Shown: positions 54,744-63,005 of the stretch, piece by piece | Position numbering within the stretch: position 1 is the first letter of the stretch | How the letters are laid out: each line of letters opens with the position of its first letter | Assembly (NCBI RefSeq): GCF_031624495.1 | Contig: NZ_JAMQOP010000003.1 | Location: 1 to 64,000, forward strand | Reading direction: 5' to 3' | From: Halogeometricum sp. S1BR25-6 | Lineage (GTDB): Archaea; Halobacteriota; Halobacteria; Halobacteriales; Haloferacaceae | DNA: 64,000 nt | Position numbers and translations under genes: made by a program | The notes under the pieces: model-generated | Databases searched by the model: none | Seen by the model: only the letters and a program-made list of their open reading frames with translations | Told to the model about the DNA's origin: nothing

Positions 54744-56159
54744 ATGGATCTCGACGTCCTCCTGGATTACACCCAAGACAAAATCATGGTCGTCGACGAC
54801 GAGGCGACCATCCTCTACGCGAACGATGCCGTCACTCGCATCTTGGGCTGGGAGACGAACGAGTTACTCGGGACGAACGCGCTCACGTACATCCACCCGG
54901 CCGATCTCGACACCGTTCGGGACGTCTTTCGGCGAACGATCGCTAGCGAGTCGTTCTCCGAGGCGACGGTGGAGTATCGGTACCGAACCGCGGACGACTC
55001 GTGGGTCTGGTTCGAGAGCCGGATGTCGAACGCGACCAGCGAGCAACTCGACGGCTACGTCGTGAGTTCGCGCGACGTCAGCGACCGGGTGGAGGCCGAA
55101 CGCCAACACGAGGAACTCACCGCCCGGTTGCAGGAGATCTCGTCGGTGACCGACGAGGTGCTGTGGATGTTCGACGGGGAGTTCTCCGAACTCCTGTTCG
55201 TCAACCCGGCCTACGAGACGGTGTACGGGCGACCGGTCGCCGAACTCGAAGCGGACGCGAGCGCGTTTCTGGAGGCGATCCACCCCGACGACGCTCCGGC
55301 GGTTCGGTGTGCGATGGACCGCCTCGTCGGCGGCGAGTCCACCGACATGGAGTACCGCGTGAACCCGCGGAAGAACTACAACGTCTGGGTGTGGGCGCAA
55401 GCGCAGCCGATACTCGAAGACGGGGAGGTCGTCCGTATCAGCGGCTTCACCCGAGAAATCACCGACCGACACCGCCGGGATCGACAGCTCTCGGTGATGG
55501 ACAACCTGCTCCGACACAACCTCCGGAACGCGCTCAACGTTATTCTGGGTAACGCCGACCTCATCGACGAGACGACGTGCGATACCACGCAGTTGACCGA
55601 CAAAATCCGAACCGCCGGCGAGCAACTGCTCGAGAGCGCGGAGAAAGAACGCGAGGTCGTCGACATCCTGAACCACAAGACTACCACTGACTTGGTCGAC
55701 CTGACGGCCGTCACGAGCGATGAAGTCGAACGGGCGAGGCGACGGTTCCCCGACGCCGACATCGATTCGTCGCTCCCCGACAGCGCGACGGTCTACGCGC
55801 TGAGTAACGTCCGACTCGCGGTCGCGGAACTCCTCGAAAACGCGATCGTACACAGCGACCGCGACCGACCGTCGGTCTCCGTGTCGGTCCGACTGCGCCG
55901 CGACGCCGTGGAACTCCGCGTCGAGGATGACGCGCCGCCGATTCCCGACATCGAAGCGCACGTGCTCAGAGACCCGCACGCGATGACGAACGTGTTCCAC
56001 AGCACCGGACTCGGGCTCTGGCTCGTCTACTGGGTCGTCGAACTCTCCGACGGGGACATCTCGCTCGATTCGACCGCGGACGGGAACCTGATTCGGATTC
56101 GATTCCCCCGCGCTCGCGTGCTCGCCGACGCGGAACCGGTATCGATGCGTCGGTCGTGA
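54744..56159 (+). CDS. PAS-domain sensor histidine kinase
   Basis: A 471-aa soluble kinase with no membrane segment. PAS1 spans about 5-115 (IMVVDDEATILYAN), PAS2 about 130-242 (ISGFTREITDR). The phosphoacceptor is His258 in NLLRHNLRNAL and the ATP N-box is ELLENAIVHS (Asn366). The G1 box reads VEDDAPPIP, so the usual DxGxG glycines are Ala and Pro. The G2 box GLGLWLVYW is intact. It likely senses redox, light or a small molecule. No response regulator gene is adjacent, as often in haloarchaea. Confidence 0.9.
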   Translation: MDLDVLLDYTQDKIMVVDDEATILYANDAVTRILGWETNELLGTNALTYIHPADLDTVRDVFRRTIASESFSEATVEYRYRTADDSWVWFESRMSNATSEQLDGYVVSSRDVSDRVEAERQHEELTARLQEISSVTDEVLWMFDGEFSELLFVNPAYETVYGRPVAELEADASAFLEAIHPDDAPAVRCAMDRLVGGESTDMEYRVNPRKNYNVWVWAQAQPILEDGEVVRISGFTREITDRHRRDRQLSVMDNLLRHNLRNALNVILGNADLIDETTCDTTQLTDKIRTAGEQLLESAEKEREVVDILNHKTTTDLVDLTAVTSDEVERARRRFPDADIDSSLPDSATVYALSNVRLAVAELLENAIVHSDRDRPSVSVSVRLRRDAVELRVEDDAPPIPDIEAHVLRDPHAMTNVFHSTGLGLWLVYWVVELSDGDISLDSTADGNLIRIRFPRARVLADAEPVSMRRS

Positions 56160-56239
56160 CCGAATTCGTTCGGGCCGCTCCCGGCGCCGGGTGCCGACCG
56201 TCGCGCAGCAGCGAGTCCGGGAGCACTGCGCTACCCTGC

Positions 56240-57139
56240 TCAGTCGAACTCGGCTTCGAGCACGCGGAACACGACGTACGGAACGATGTACCCGAACGAG
56301 TAGCCGAGGAAGTGAAGAAAGACGTTCGTGATCACGCGCCCCCCGTAGCCGCCGGACGGAAAGCCGGCGGCGATCACGAGCACGAACAGCACGCTCCCGA
56401 ACGGAACCAGCGGCGGCATCGTCTCGACGAGCGAACGCGTTCGCACCCTCGGACGCCGAACGACCGGCTGAACGCAGGTCCCGACCGCCAGAACGCTGCC
56501 CGCGCCGACCGCCGCGAGCCATCCGCCTGCGCGGGGTGTCACTCCCAGCGGAGTCGACATCCGAAGCACGACGACCGCCGCACCGACGAAGAACACGGCG
56601 GGTAGAAACGCCCTCGCGGTCCGCGTCGGCGCCGGTCGGTCCGCCTCGAAGCGGTCGGCGAGGGCGTGCGGGAGGTAGCCGACGAAGGCGAAGTTGATAC
56701 CGGAAAAGCCCATTCCGACCCGAGGTCGGGGAAACAGCATGTTCAACACCGATAGCACGAACGGGAACACCACGAGCACGGTGAACGCGACGACGTAGAA
56801 CCGCCGTCGCCGACCGCTTCGGACGCTCGCCAACAACGCCGGCGGGACGACGAGGAAGAAAACCAGCAGGTTCGACAGCAGGGACGACGCCCGCACGTGG
56901 ACGAAGTGCGACGCGTACATCGCGAGCGCCGTCGGGCGTTCGTACGAGAGTACGAGTCCCCCTCGAATCGACTCCGGAAGCAGAAAGGCCGCGACGAGAA
57001 GGCACGGCACGGCGAGGACGAACGCGACGTCCCTCAGCCGAACGAATTCTGTCCGATGAGAATCGGAGTTCGTCGCCACGCCGGTCGCGCGGTTCACCCC
57101 TCGGACGCTCCCCGTCTGGCGACGTATCAATACTTTCAC
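56240..57139 (-). CDS. Rhomboid-family intramembrane protease
   Basis: A 299-aa membrane protein with about six to seven helices. Rhomboid features are HFVHVRASSLLSNLLVFFL (helix 2 with the conserved Asn), the nucleophile in GMGFSGINFAF (GxS) and the catalytic His in NVFLHFLGYSFGY. It cleaves membrane proteins within or near the bilayer. The GTG start at 57139 is supported by a minus-strand box gaatacaag centred 27 nt upstream. Next to it lies a surface protein with a single C-terminal membrane anchor, a candidate substrate. Confidence 0.8.
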   Translation of the reverse strand: MKVLIRRQTGSVRGVNRATGVATNSDSHRTEFVRLRDVAFVLAVPCLLVAAFLLPESIRGGLVLSYERPTALAMYASHFVHVRASSLLSNLLVFFLVVPPALLASVRSGRRRRFYVVAFTVLVVFPFVLSVLNMLFPRPRVGMGFSGINFAFVGYLPHALADRFEADRPAPTRTARAFLPAVFFVGAAVVVLRMSTPLGVTPRAGGWLAAVGAGSVLAVGTCVQPVVRRPRVRTRSLVETMPPLVPFGSVLFVLVIAAGFPSGGYGGRVITNVFLHFLGYSFGYIVPYVVFRVLEAEFD

Positions 57140-57501
57140 GGTCGCACCTCGAATCGAGCTCTCTTGTATTCCTCGCCTCAGATATCATAATTGATATCTA
57201 TACGTGGAGTAGAACCTCTTCTTGTCTTTAATCGAGCTGAAAATGGATTCTAAGAGGAATTAGGGCACCGCTGCCGAAGACAGCTCGAATCTCTACTATG
57301 GTATTTGAGACGTAGAGAACGGCAACGCCGCCACACAACCACACAAACAGCTCACGCTCCGTATCTAAACCTCGGAAAAGACGTCACGCAAAAGTCGAAT
57401 CGTCCGTGCTCGGTCACGGAGAACCGTTCCCGAAGCCGACGCGGTCGGCGGGCCGAACGTTCTCGGCGGCCGACCGCTCGTCCGAATTGGTTTCTCGGGG
57501 G
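57140..57501. other. Upstream region of the rhomboid gene
   Basis: No gene. It holds the rhomboid box A (57162-57170, minus strand) and a perfect 8-4-8 inverted repeat at 57180-57199. The rest (57200-57500) is AT-richer than average and without coding bias. Confidence 0.4.
57180..57199. promoter_or_regulatory. Perfect inverted repeat upstream of the rhomboid promoter
   Basis: agatatca-taat-tgatatct lies just upstream of the rhomboid box A, in the position where haloarchaeal activators bind. A candidate activator site. Confidence 0.45.
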
Positions 57502-59562
57502 TTACTCGGCGCCCCGGTAGACGTAGAAGCCCGCCAAGACCGCGAACAGGGCGATGGCGCCGATGAGGATGATGTCGAATCCACCCTCCTCCTGTGCCGG
57601 ACCCTCGCCCTCGACTCCGCCTTCCGGCGTCTCGGCGTCCGCCGGTTCGTTTTCGGTGTCGGGTGCGGATTCCCCGTCGTCGCCGGAGTCCGCATCGCCC
57701 GAGTCCGCTCCGTCTCCGCTGCCGTCTTCGACCGAATCGGACGACTCGTCCGCGACGCCGACCGCGAACAGCGAGAAGCCGGGCGTCGTCGCTTCGAGCG
57801 TGACGACCGTCTCCTCCGAGGAGACGACGGTCGTCTCCAAGGCCGACCACTCGCCGTCGTGGTAGTGGTAGACGACGAGTTGGTCCGGCGAGACGCCGTC
57901 CAACATCGCGGTGTCGACGTCGAACTGGAGGGTCGCCTCGTCTTCGGTCCGGTCCTCGGGGACCGTTATGTCGACGAACCTGAGCTCTCTCGCGTTCGGA
58001 ATCGCCGGGACCGTGTCGGGGCGAGCGTTCAGTTCCTGCGCTACGACGGAGCCGCCGGTGCCGCCGGCGCGGAAGCCGACGCGGAGTTCCGTGATTCCGG
58101 TGCCGACCTTGACGTCGGCCCGCCCGTCGCTGATGTCTCCCCTGTTGGGTTCTGCGGGTCCCGGGTTGGCGGGGGGTGCGCCTGCGCCTCCGCCGCCACC
58201 GCCACCGCCGCTGCGACCGTTGCTGCCGTCGTTACCGTTGTCGTCGCCGCCGTCACCGCTTCCTCCGTCCGACTCGTCCTCTCGGTTCTCGTCCGCCCCG
58301 AGTTCGATGGTTCCGGTCGTCGTCGAGAGGTTGTTCTGTCCGTTCGCCTGCGCGAGGTAGACGTACCGGTACGTCCCGTCGGCCCAACTCTCCTCCGACT
58401 GGACGCTGATGGTGGCCGTCCCGTCCGTAGAGGAGACCGCGGTCACCGAGGCATCGAGCCACGACCCGGTCGTCTGTCCGGGCGTCTCGGCGTCCGTCGA
58501 CGCTCCGCTCGGCTGGTCTGCGAGCCAGTCGGCGACGCTGCCGACGCGCGTCTCGCCCTGCACCACGCCGTCGCCGATGGTCACGCCGCCGATTCTCGTC
58601 GTTCCCGTCACGTTCCGCGTTCCGTTGACGCCGATGATCGTGCTCGTGACGGAGACTTGATCGGCCGAGAGCTTCTCGTTCATCGGACCGCTCACGGTGA
58701 AGCGGGTCCAGCTATTGGCGTACTGCGACTCGTTGTACAGCATGATCGCGTGACTCACGTTCGAGTGCGTGAACGTCGAGTCGACGTCGAACGTCACCTC
58801 GTCGCCGGGCGCCGGGTCCTCCGTCATCACGGACGCGGAGGCCTCGGCGGCCTGCACGACGGCGATATCCGCTCCGAGGACGCGCGCCTTCCCGTCGACG
58901 GCGAGCGAGCCGTCGTTGACGGTGAAGCCGTCACCCTCCGTCGTCTGAACGATGAAGAACGCGTACTGCCCGGGTCCGCGAGCGGCTCCCGATTCGGAGA
59001 CGTCGTACGAGGCCGAGGTCGTTCCGTCCTGAAGCCGGCCGAGGTCTTGCAGTTCGAAGGCGACGTTCCCGGACTGCTCGGCGTTCGTCAGCGTGTCGAG
59101 GAGGCCGTTCGTCGAGAGGTTCGACCCCGACAGCAGGGCCGACGAGTTCGGCCCGGCCTTGGCGACGAGCAGTTGCACCTCGGCGTCCTCGAACGCCTGC
59201 GTCGAGACCGGCGAGCGAGACTTGAAGCTCATCTCGATCTCGTCGTCGGGGTTGAACACGGCCAACTGCTGTTTGTTGAGCCGTATCTCCGCGCTCTGTT
59301 CTTCGGCGAGAACCGTCATTCGCTGGTTCTCGACGACCGTCCCGCTACTCGACGCCGCGTTCACGCGCAACGGAAACGCCGCCTTCTGCCAGACCGACAC
59401 CGAATCCGATGCGTCGACGAACTGCGAGTCCGAGACGTCGCCGAACGTCACCGGAGACAGCCCCGTCGACGTTATCGCCGCGCCCGGCGACACGCACAGC
59501 ATCGCGACTACTGTGATCGTGATCGCCGTCCGAAACCCCCTCCGAACTGAAAGGTCATCCAT
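57502..59562 (-). CDS. Membrane-anchored surface protein with PGF-pre-PGF domain
   Basis: A 686-aa exported protein. A Sec signal (residues 11-30) is followed by a beta-rich region to about 390 that is paralogous to 51462-52880, and then a Gly-rich linker with nine Gly in a row. A PGF-pre-PGF domain (about 455-590) has LVVYHYHDGEWSAL and TPGFSLFAVG. A long Asp/Glu/Ser-rich stalk and one membrane helix (residues 663-682, IILIGAIALFAVLAGFYVY) end it. It is anchored at its C-terminus and projects through the S-layer. Many Asn-X-Ser/Thr sites. The rhomboid protease next door could cleave the anchor. Confidence 0.88.
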   Translation of the reverse strand: MDDLSVRRGFRTAITITVVAMLCVSPGAAITSTGLSPVTFGDVSDSQFVDASDSVSVWQKAAFPLRVNAASSSGTVVENQRMTVLAEEQSAEIRLNKQQLAVFNPDDEIEMSFKSRSPVSTQAFEDAEVQLLVAKAGPNSSALLSGSNLSTNGLLDTLTNAEQSGNVAFELQDLGRLQDGTTSASYDVSESGAARGPGQYAFFIVQTTEGDGFTVNDGSLAVDGKARVLGADIAVVQAAEASASVMTEDPAPGDEVTFDVDSTFTHSNVSHAIMLYNESQYANSWTRFTVSGPMNEKLSADQVSVTSTIIGVNGTRNVTGTTRIGGVTIGDGVVQGETRVGSVADWLADQPSGASTDAETPGQTTGSWLDASVTAVSSTDGTATISVQSEESWADGTYRYVYLAQANGQNNLSTTTGTIELGADENREDESDGGSGDGGDDNGNDGSNGRSGGGGGGGGAGAPPANPGPAEPNRGDISDGRADVKVGTGITELRVGFRAGGTGGSVVAQELNARPDTVPAIPNARELRFVDITVPEDRTEDEATLQFDVDTAMLDGVSPDQLVVYHYHDGEWSALETTVVSSEETVVTLEATTPGFSLFAVGVADESSDSVEDGSGDGADSGDADSGDDGESAPDTENEPADAETPEGGVEGEGPAQEEGGFDIILIGAIALFAVLAGFYVYRGAE

Positions 59563-59586
59563 AGTATATTCTTATAGAGTAGTATC

Positions 59587-59595
59587 ATAGTATTT
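59587..59595 (-). promoter_or_regulatory. TATA box of the anchored surface protein
   Basis: Minus-strand aaatactat is centred 29 nt before ATG 59562, identical in sequence and spacing to the box of its paralogue at 52905-52913. Confidence 0.55.
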
Positions 59596-59842
59596 GGAAC
59601 TGTCGCAGCAGTTTCACAAATTAACACGGTTATAAATATACTAATATAAAGAAATTCAGCTACGCGTGTGTTTTGACGACGCCTGTGGGCGGAGCTAGTA
59701 GCACTTGAGCGGTCGGAAGCGGGGTGCTTCGACCGACAGCGCTCAGCACCCCCGGATTCCGACGACATCCTCGCGCGCGCGTCATGGTCGGGCGCGAGAG
59801 GGATACGTTCACCACGTACGCTGCCGAAGGCTCGCCTATCAG

Positions 59843-60787
59843 ATGCCGAACGCGGTTATCTACCACGACACGCCGATTGCGAGCGCCGTCGCGGAGGCGA
59901 CCGACGACCTGACGGTCGTCGCAGCGGAGTCGGACGCGGACGTCCGCGACCACCTCGCCGACGCCGACGTCTTCGTGACGAACCCGCAGAACTGGACGGA
60001 CGACTTTCTGGCGTTCCTGTCGACGGGCACGTGGATTCAGTCGACGAGCATCGGCTACGACGCCTTTCCGCTGGAGGCGTTCGCCGACCGCGACGTGGCG
60101 TTCACCAACGCCGAGACGCTCCACGACACGACCGTGAGCGAACACGCTTTCGCCCTCGCGTTCGCGCTCTCGCGGCGACTCGGTCCGCTCTTCGACAACC
60201 AGCGCCGAGGCGACTGGGACCGACGCGTCGGCGACGAGATGTGGCTCTGGGAGGGGAGACGGATGACCGTCTTCGGACTCGGAAACATCGGCGAGTCCGT
60301 CGCTCGGCGAGCGCGCGCCTTCGGCTTCGAGGTGTACGGCGTCAAGCGAACGCCGGCGATATACTCCGGCGTACTCCCGCCGGACCGCGTCGTCGCCACC
60401 GAGCGGTTCCACGACCTGTTGCCCGAGACGGAACTGCTCGTGTTGACGGTGCCGCTCACCGACGAAACGCACCACGCCGTCGACACGAGCGTCTTCGACG
60501 CGCTTCCCGACTCGGCCGCCCTCATCAACGTCGCCCGAGGTCCGGTTGTCGACCAGGACGCCCTCGTCGACGCTCTCGAAACGGGAGAGATACGCGGCGC
60601 CGGACTGGACGTGTTCGAGGCGGAACCTCTGCCGGAGGATTCGCCGCTTTGGGGGCGCGACGACACCGTCGTAACGCCGCACGTCGGCGGTCGGTCGGAC
60701 GACTTCGCGACGCGGTTCACGCGGCTGTTCTTGGATAACTACCGGCGGTGGCGGGCCGGCGAATCGCTGGCCAATCGCATCATCTAA
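59843..60787 (+). CDS. D-isomer-specific 2-hydroxyacid dehydrogenase
   Basis: A 314-aa NAD-dependent enzyme: nucleotide motif FGLGNIGESVA, catalytic Arg in NVARGPVVD, Glu in DVFEAEPLP and His in VTPHVGG. It uses ATG 59843 (MPNAVIYHDTPI). The frame is open upstream to 59705 but that extension has no family resemblance and contains a hairpin. Substrate is unknown; it might act on sugar-acid products of the neighbouring glycosidases. Its stop overlaps that of the convergent GH43 gene. Confidence 0.9.
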   Translation: MPNAVIYHDTPIASAVAEATDDLTVVAAESDADVRDHLADADVFVTNPQNWTDDFLAFLSTGTWIQSTSIGYDAFPLEAFADRDVAFTNAETLHDTTVSEHAFALAFALSRRLGPLFDNQRRGDWDRRVGDEMWLWEGRRMTVFGLGNIGESVARRARAFGFEVYGVKRTPAIYSGVLPPDRVVATERFHDLLPETELLVLTVPLTDETHHAVDTSVFDALPDSAALINVARGPVVDQDALVDALETGEIRGAGLDVFEAEPLPEDSPLWGRDDTVVTPHVGGRSDDFATRFTRLFLDNYRRWRAGESLANRII

Positions 60788-62361
60788 GCTCCGTCCGGTC
60801 CCTCGACCCGGAAGTACTCGACGTCGAGATATCCACGTTCTGCCGGCGCGTCTATATCTACCGATTGCACGGCGAACAAGCCGATTTTCGCTCCGATCCA
60901 GCGTCCCTGTTGCGCCTGAAACGGCGCTCCGATGGACTCGAACTCGGATTCGGACTCGTCCGTCGCGTACGCGAACTCGACTCGTCCGCCCGCTTCGACC
61001 GACGCCCGTAGCCGCACCGACGACTGTTGGATAGACACTCGTTCGAGCACCGTGTCGGTATCTCCGTCCGCCGGCGCGGTGTTCCGACGCTGCGTCACCT
61101 CGATGCCGTCGGACGTCCGACGAACGTCGAGGGACGCGTACTCGGTCCCCATGACGAGCAGTCCCCCGTATCCACCTTCGTCTCCGAGTTCGCAGTCGAC
61201 GGCCGTCGTCACCGTGAACGAGGGGGCGGGGAACTTCTGGAGGAGCAGGTTCGGCACGGACCACAGGTTCTCCGCATCGTCGGCGGCCCGGGGGAACAGA
61301 CGGAGCGCGTCGGGGCGATGAGTAAGCGAGTGCCACCCGAACTGGGGGTTTCCGTGCCACTGCCACTGGAGTCCCAACCGAGCCGACTCGAAGTCGTCGC
61401 TGGTCTGCGGCGTCATCGTCGGGAGTTCGCCCGCGGAGACGTCGGGTTTCTCGTGGATTCCGACCGGTTCGCCGGTCCCGTCGCCGTCCTCGTCGCGGCC
61501 GATGACGGGCCAGCCGTCGTCCCACCGAAGGGGCTGGAGATGGACGATGCGACCGTACGGGTCGAGTTCTTGGAAGTGCAGGAACCAGTCCCCGCCGCTC
61601 TCCGTGTCGACCCACGCTCCCTGATGCGGGCCGTTGACGTCCGTCTCCCCCTGTGCGAGGACGATCCGGTCGTCGTACGGCCCGTAGACGTCCTCCGAGC
61701 GCAGGACAGTCTGCCAGCCGTCGCTCACCCCGCCGGCGGGCGCGAAGACGTAGTACCGTCCGTCTCGCTCGTAGAGCTTCGGTCCCTCGATGGTGGGGTG
61801 GTCGCCGTGCCCGTCGAACACCTCGCGGCTCTCCCCGACGAGACGTGTTCCGTCCGGTGCCATCGGCGCGACGTGGAGGACGCTGTTGACCCCGGCGCGA
61901 CTCTTCGCGAACGCGTGGACGAGGTAGGCGTTTCCGTCGTCGTCCCAGAGCGGTGCCGTGTCGATCCATCCCTCGGCTTCGTGGACGAGCGTCAGGTCCG
62001 TCCACCGACCGCGAGGGTCCTCGGTCGACGTCATGTAGACGCCGCGGTCGGGGTCGCCGTAGTAGATGTAGAAGGTCCCGTCGTGGTAGTTGATCGACGG
62101 CGCCCAGACGCCGTTACCGTGCTGCGGGCGGTCGAACGCGGGTGGCAACTCCTGGATGGCGTGGTTGATGAGCCGCCAGTTCACGAGGTCGCGCGAGTGA
62201 AGAATCGGCAGCCCCGGCACGGCGTTGAAACTCGACGCGGTCATGAAGAACTCGTCTCCCACGCGGACCACGTCCGGGTCGGAGTAGTCCGCGTGGATAA
62301 TCGGGTTTCGGTATCGGTCCTCGTCGACGTTCGGGTCCCACACGGCGTGCGTATGATTCAC
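60784..62361 (-). CDS. GH43-family glycoside hydrolase (beta-xylosidase/arabinofuranosidase type)
   Basis: A 525-aa protein without signal peptide, so cytosolic. The five-bladed propeller (about 15-320) has the base Asp in HADYSDPDV, the modulating Asp in GWIDTAPLW and the acid Glu in HPTIEGPKLY. A C-terminal concanavalin-like GH43_C2 domain (335-525) starts at SDDFESARLGLQWQW. It trims xylose or arabinose from short oligosaccharides after import. A GTG start at 62361 (MNHTHAVWDP) lies 29 nt from box A; the longer TTG frame to 62400 would run through that box. Confidence 0.92.
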   Translation of the reverse strand: MNHTHAVWDPNVDEDRYRNPIIHADYSDPDVVRVGDEFFMTASSFNAVPGLPILHSRDLVNWRLINHAIQELPPAFDRPQHGNGVWAPSINYHDGTFYIYYGDPDRGVYMTSTEDPRGRWTDLTLVHEAEGWIDTAPLWDDDGNAYLVHAFAKSRAGVNSVLHVAPMAPDGTRLVGESREVFDGHGDHPTIEGPKLYERDGRYYVFAPAGGVSDGWQTVLRSEDVYGPYDDRIVLAQGETDVNGPHQGAWVDTESGGDWFLHFQELDPYGRIVHLQPLRWDDGWPVIGRDEDGDGTGEPVGIHEKPDVSAGELPTMTPQTSDDFESARLGLQWQWHGNPQFGWHSLTHRPDALRLFPRAADDAENLWSVPNLLLQKFPAPSFTVTTAVDCELGDEGGYGGLLVMGTEYASLDVRRTSDGIEVTQRRNTAPADGDTDTVLERVSIQQSSVRLRASVEAGGRVEFAYATDESESEFESIGAPFQAQQGRWIGAKIGLFAVQSVDIDAPAERGYLDVEYFRVEGPDGA

Positions 62362-62385
62362 GCCCGCGGTGTTACCTACCGCGTA

Positions 62386-62393
62386 GATAAACG
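62386..62393 (-). promoter_or_regulatory. TATA box of the GH43 gene
   Basis: Minus-strand cgtttatc is centred about 29 nt before the GTG at 62361. Confidence 0.6.
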
Positions 62394-62501
62394 TTAACAA
62401 TCGTTTGACGACCGTCGATGCCGACGCGTCGGGTGTTCACCGCGCGCGCCTGTGGGCCGCAGAACACGAGCGAGAGCATCTCGGAGTCCGTCTTCGAGTC
62501 C

Positions 62502-62780
62502 TCACCCGAGGTTCGTCGTCGATTCGTTCACCTCGGCGTCGGCCCGGTCCTTCCAGACGATAGTACGCTGGCTGTTTGTGAAGTACCGGTATGCGGCGTA
62601 CAGCAGGTTCGGGACGCCCATCGCCCACCAAATCGTCAGGATGGCGATGACGAGGTGGACGCCCGGATTGCCGAACTCGCGCTGTACGAGCGTCACGCGG
62701 TCCTGCGTTTCCTCTTCGATCTTCCAGCCGGATTCGACCTTCGCGGTGACCTCTCGTCGATAGGAGGGGGAACGGTCCAT
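62502..62780 (-). CDS. Small membrane protein of unknown function
   Basis: A 92-aa protein: a charged N-terminal third (MDRSPSYRREVTAKVESGWK) and one long membrane hairpin (residues 42-66: HLVIAILTIWWAMGVPNLLY), then a polar tail. This layout is common in haloarchaeal conserved hypotheticals. ATG 62780 is chosen because a box-like gcttttcg lies about 26 nt upstream; the frame continues to 62927 without resemblance to a protein. Function unknown. Confidence 0.68.
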   Translation of the reverse strand: MDRSPSYRREVTAKVESGWKIEEETQDRVTLVQREFGNPGVHLVIAILTIWWAMGVPNLLYAAYRYFTNSQRTIVWKDRADAEVNESTTNLG

Positions 62781-63005
62781 ACGGTCTCGTACGGCGCCGC
62801 ACCGAAAAGCGGTTGCGCCGCTCGCGGACGTCACCCGTCGCTCCGCGGAGAAGGACTTCGAGGACGACGGAGAATGTGTGGAAGGGGACGACTCCCCTCG
62901 GCAGGCAGCTACCCCGTCGGTTACCACCCCAAACGAGGTAACTGTATGTTGTCTGTGATTTTATAAATGTATTTTGGTCGCTGGCGAGTCGGGTTCGGGA
63001 GCGAC

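Noticed and set aside
59705-59842. Upstream extension of the second hydroxyacid dehydrogenase
   Set aside because: No family resemblance and it contains a hairpin; the family N-terminus begins at 59843.
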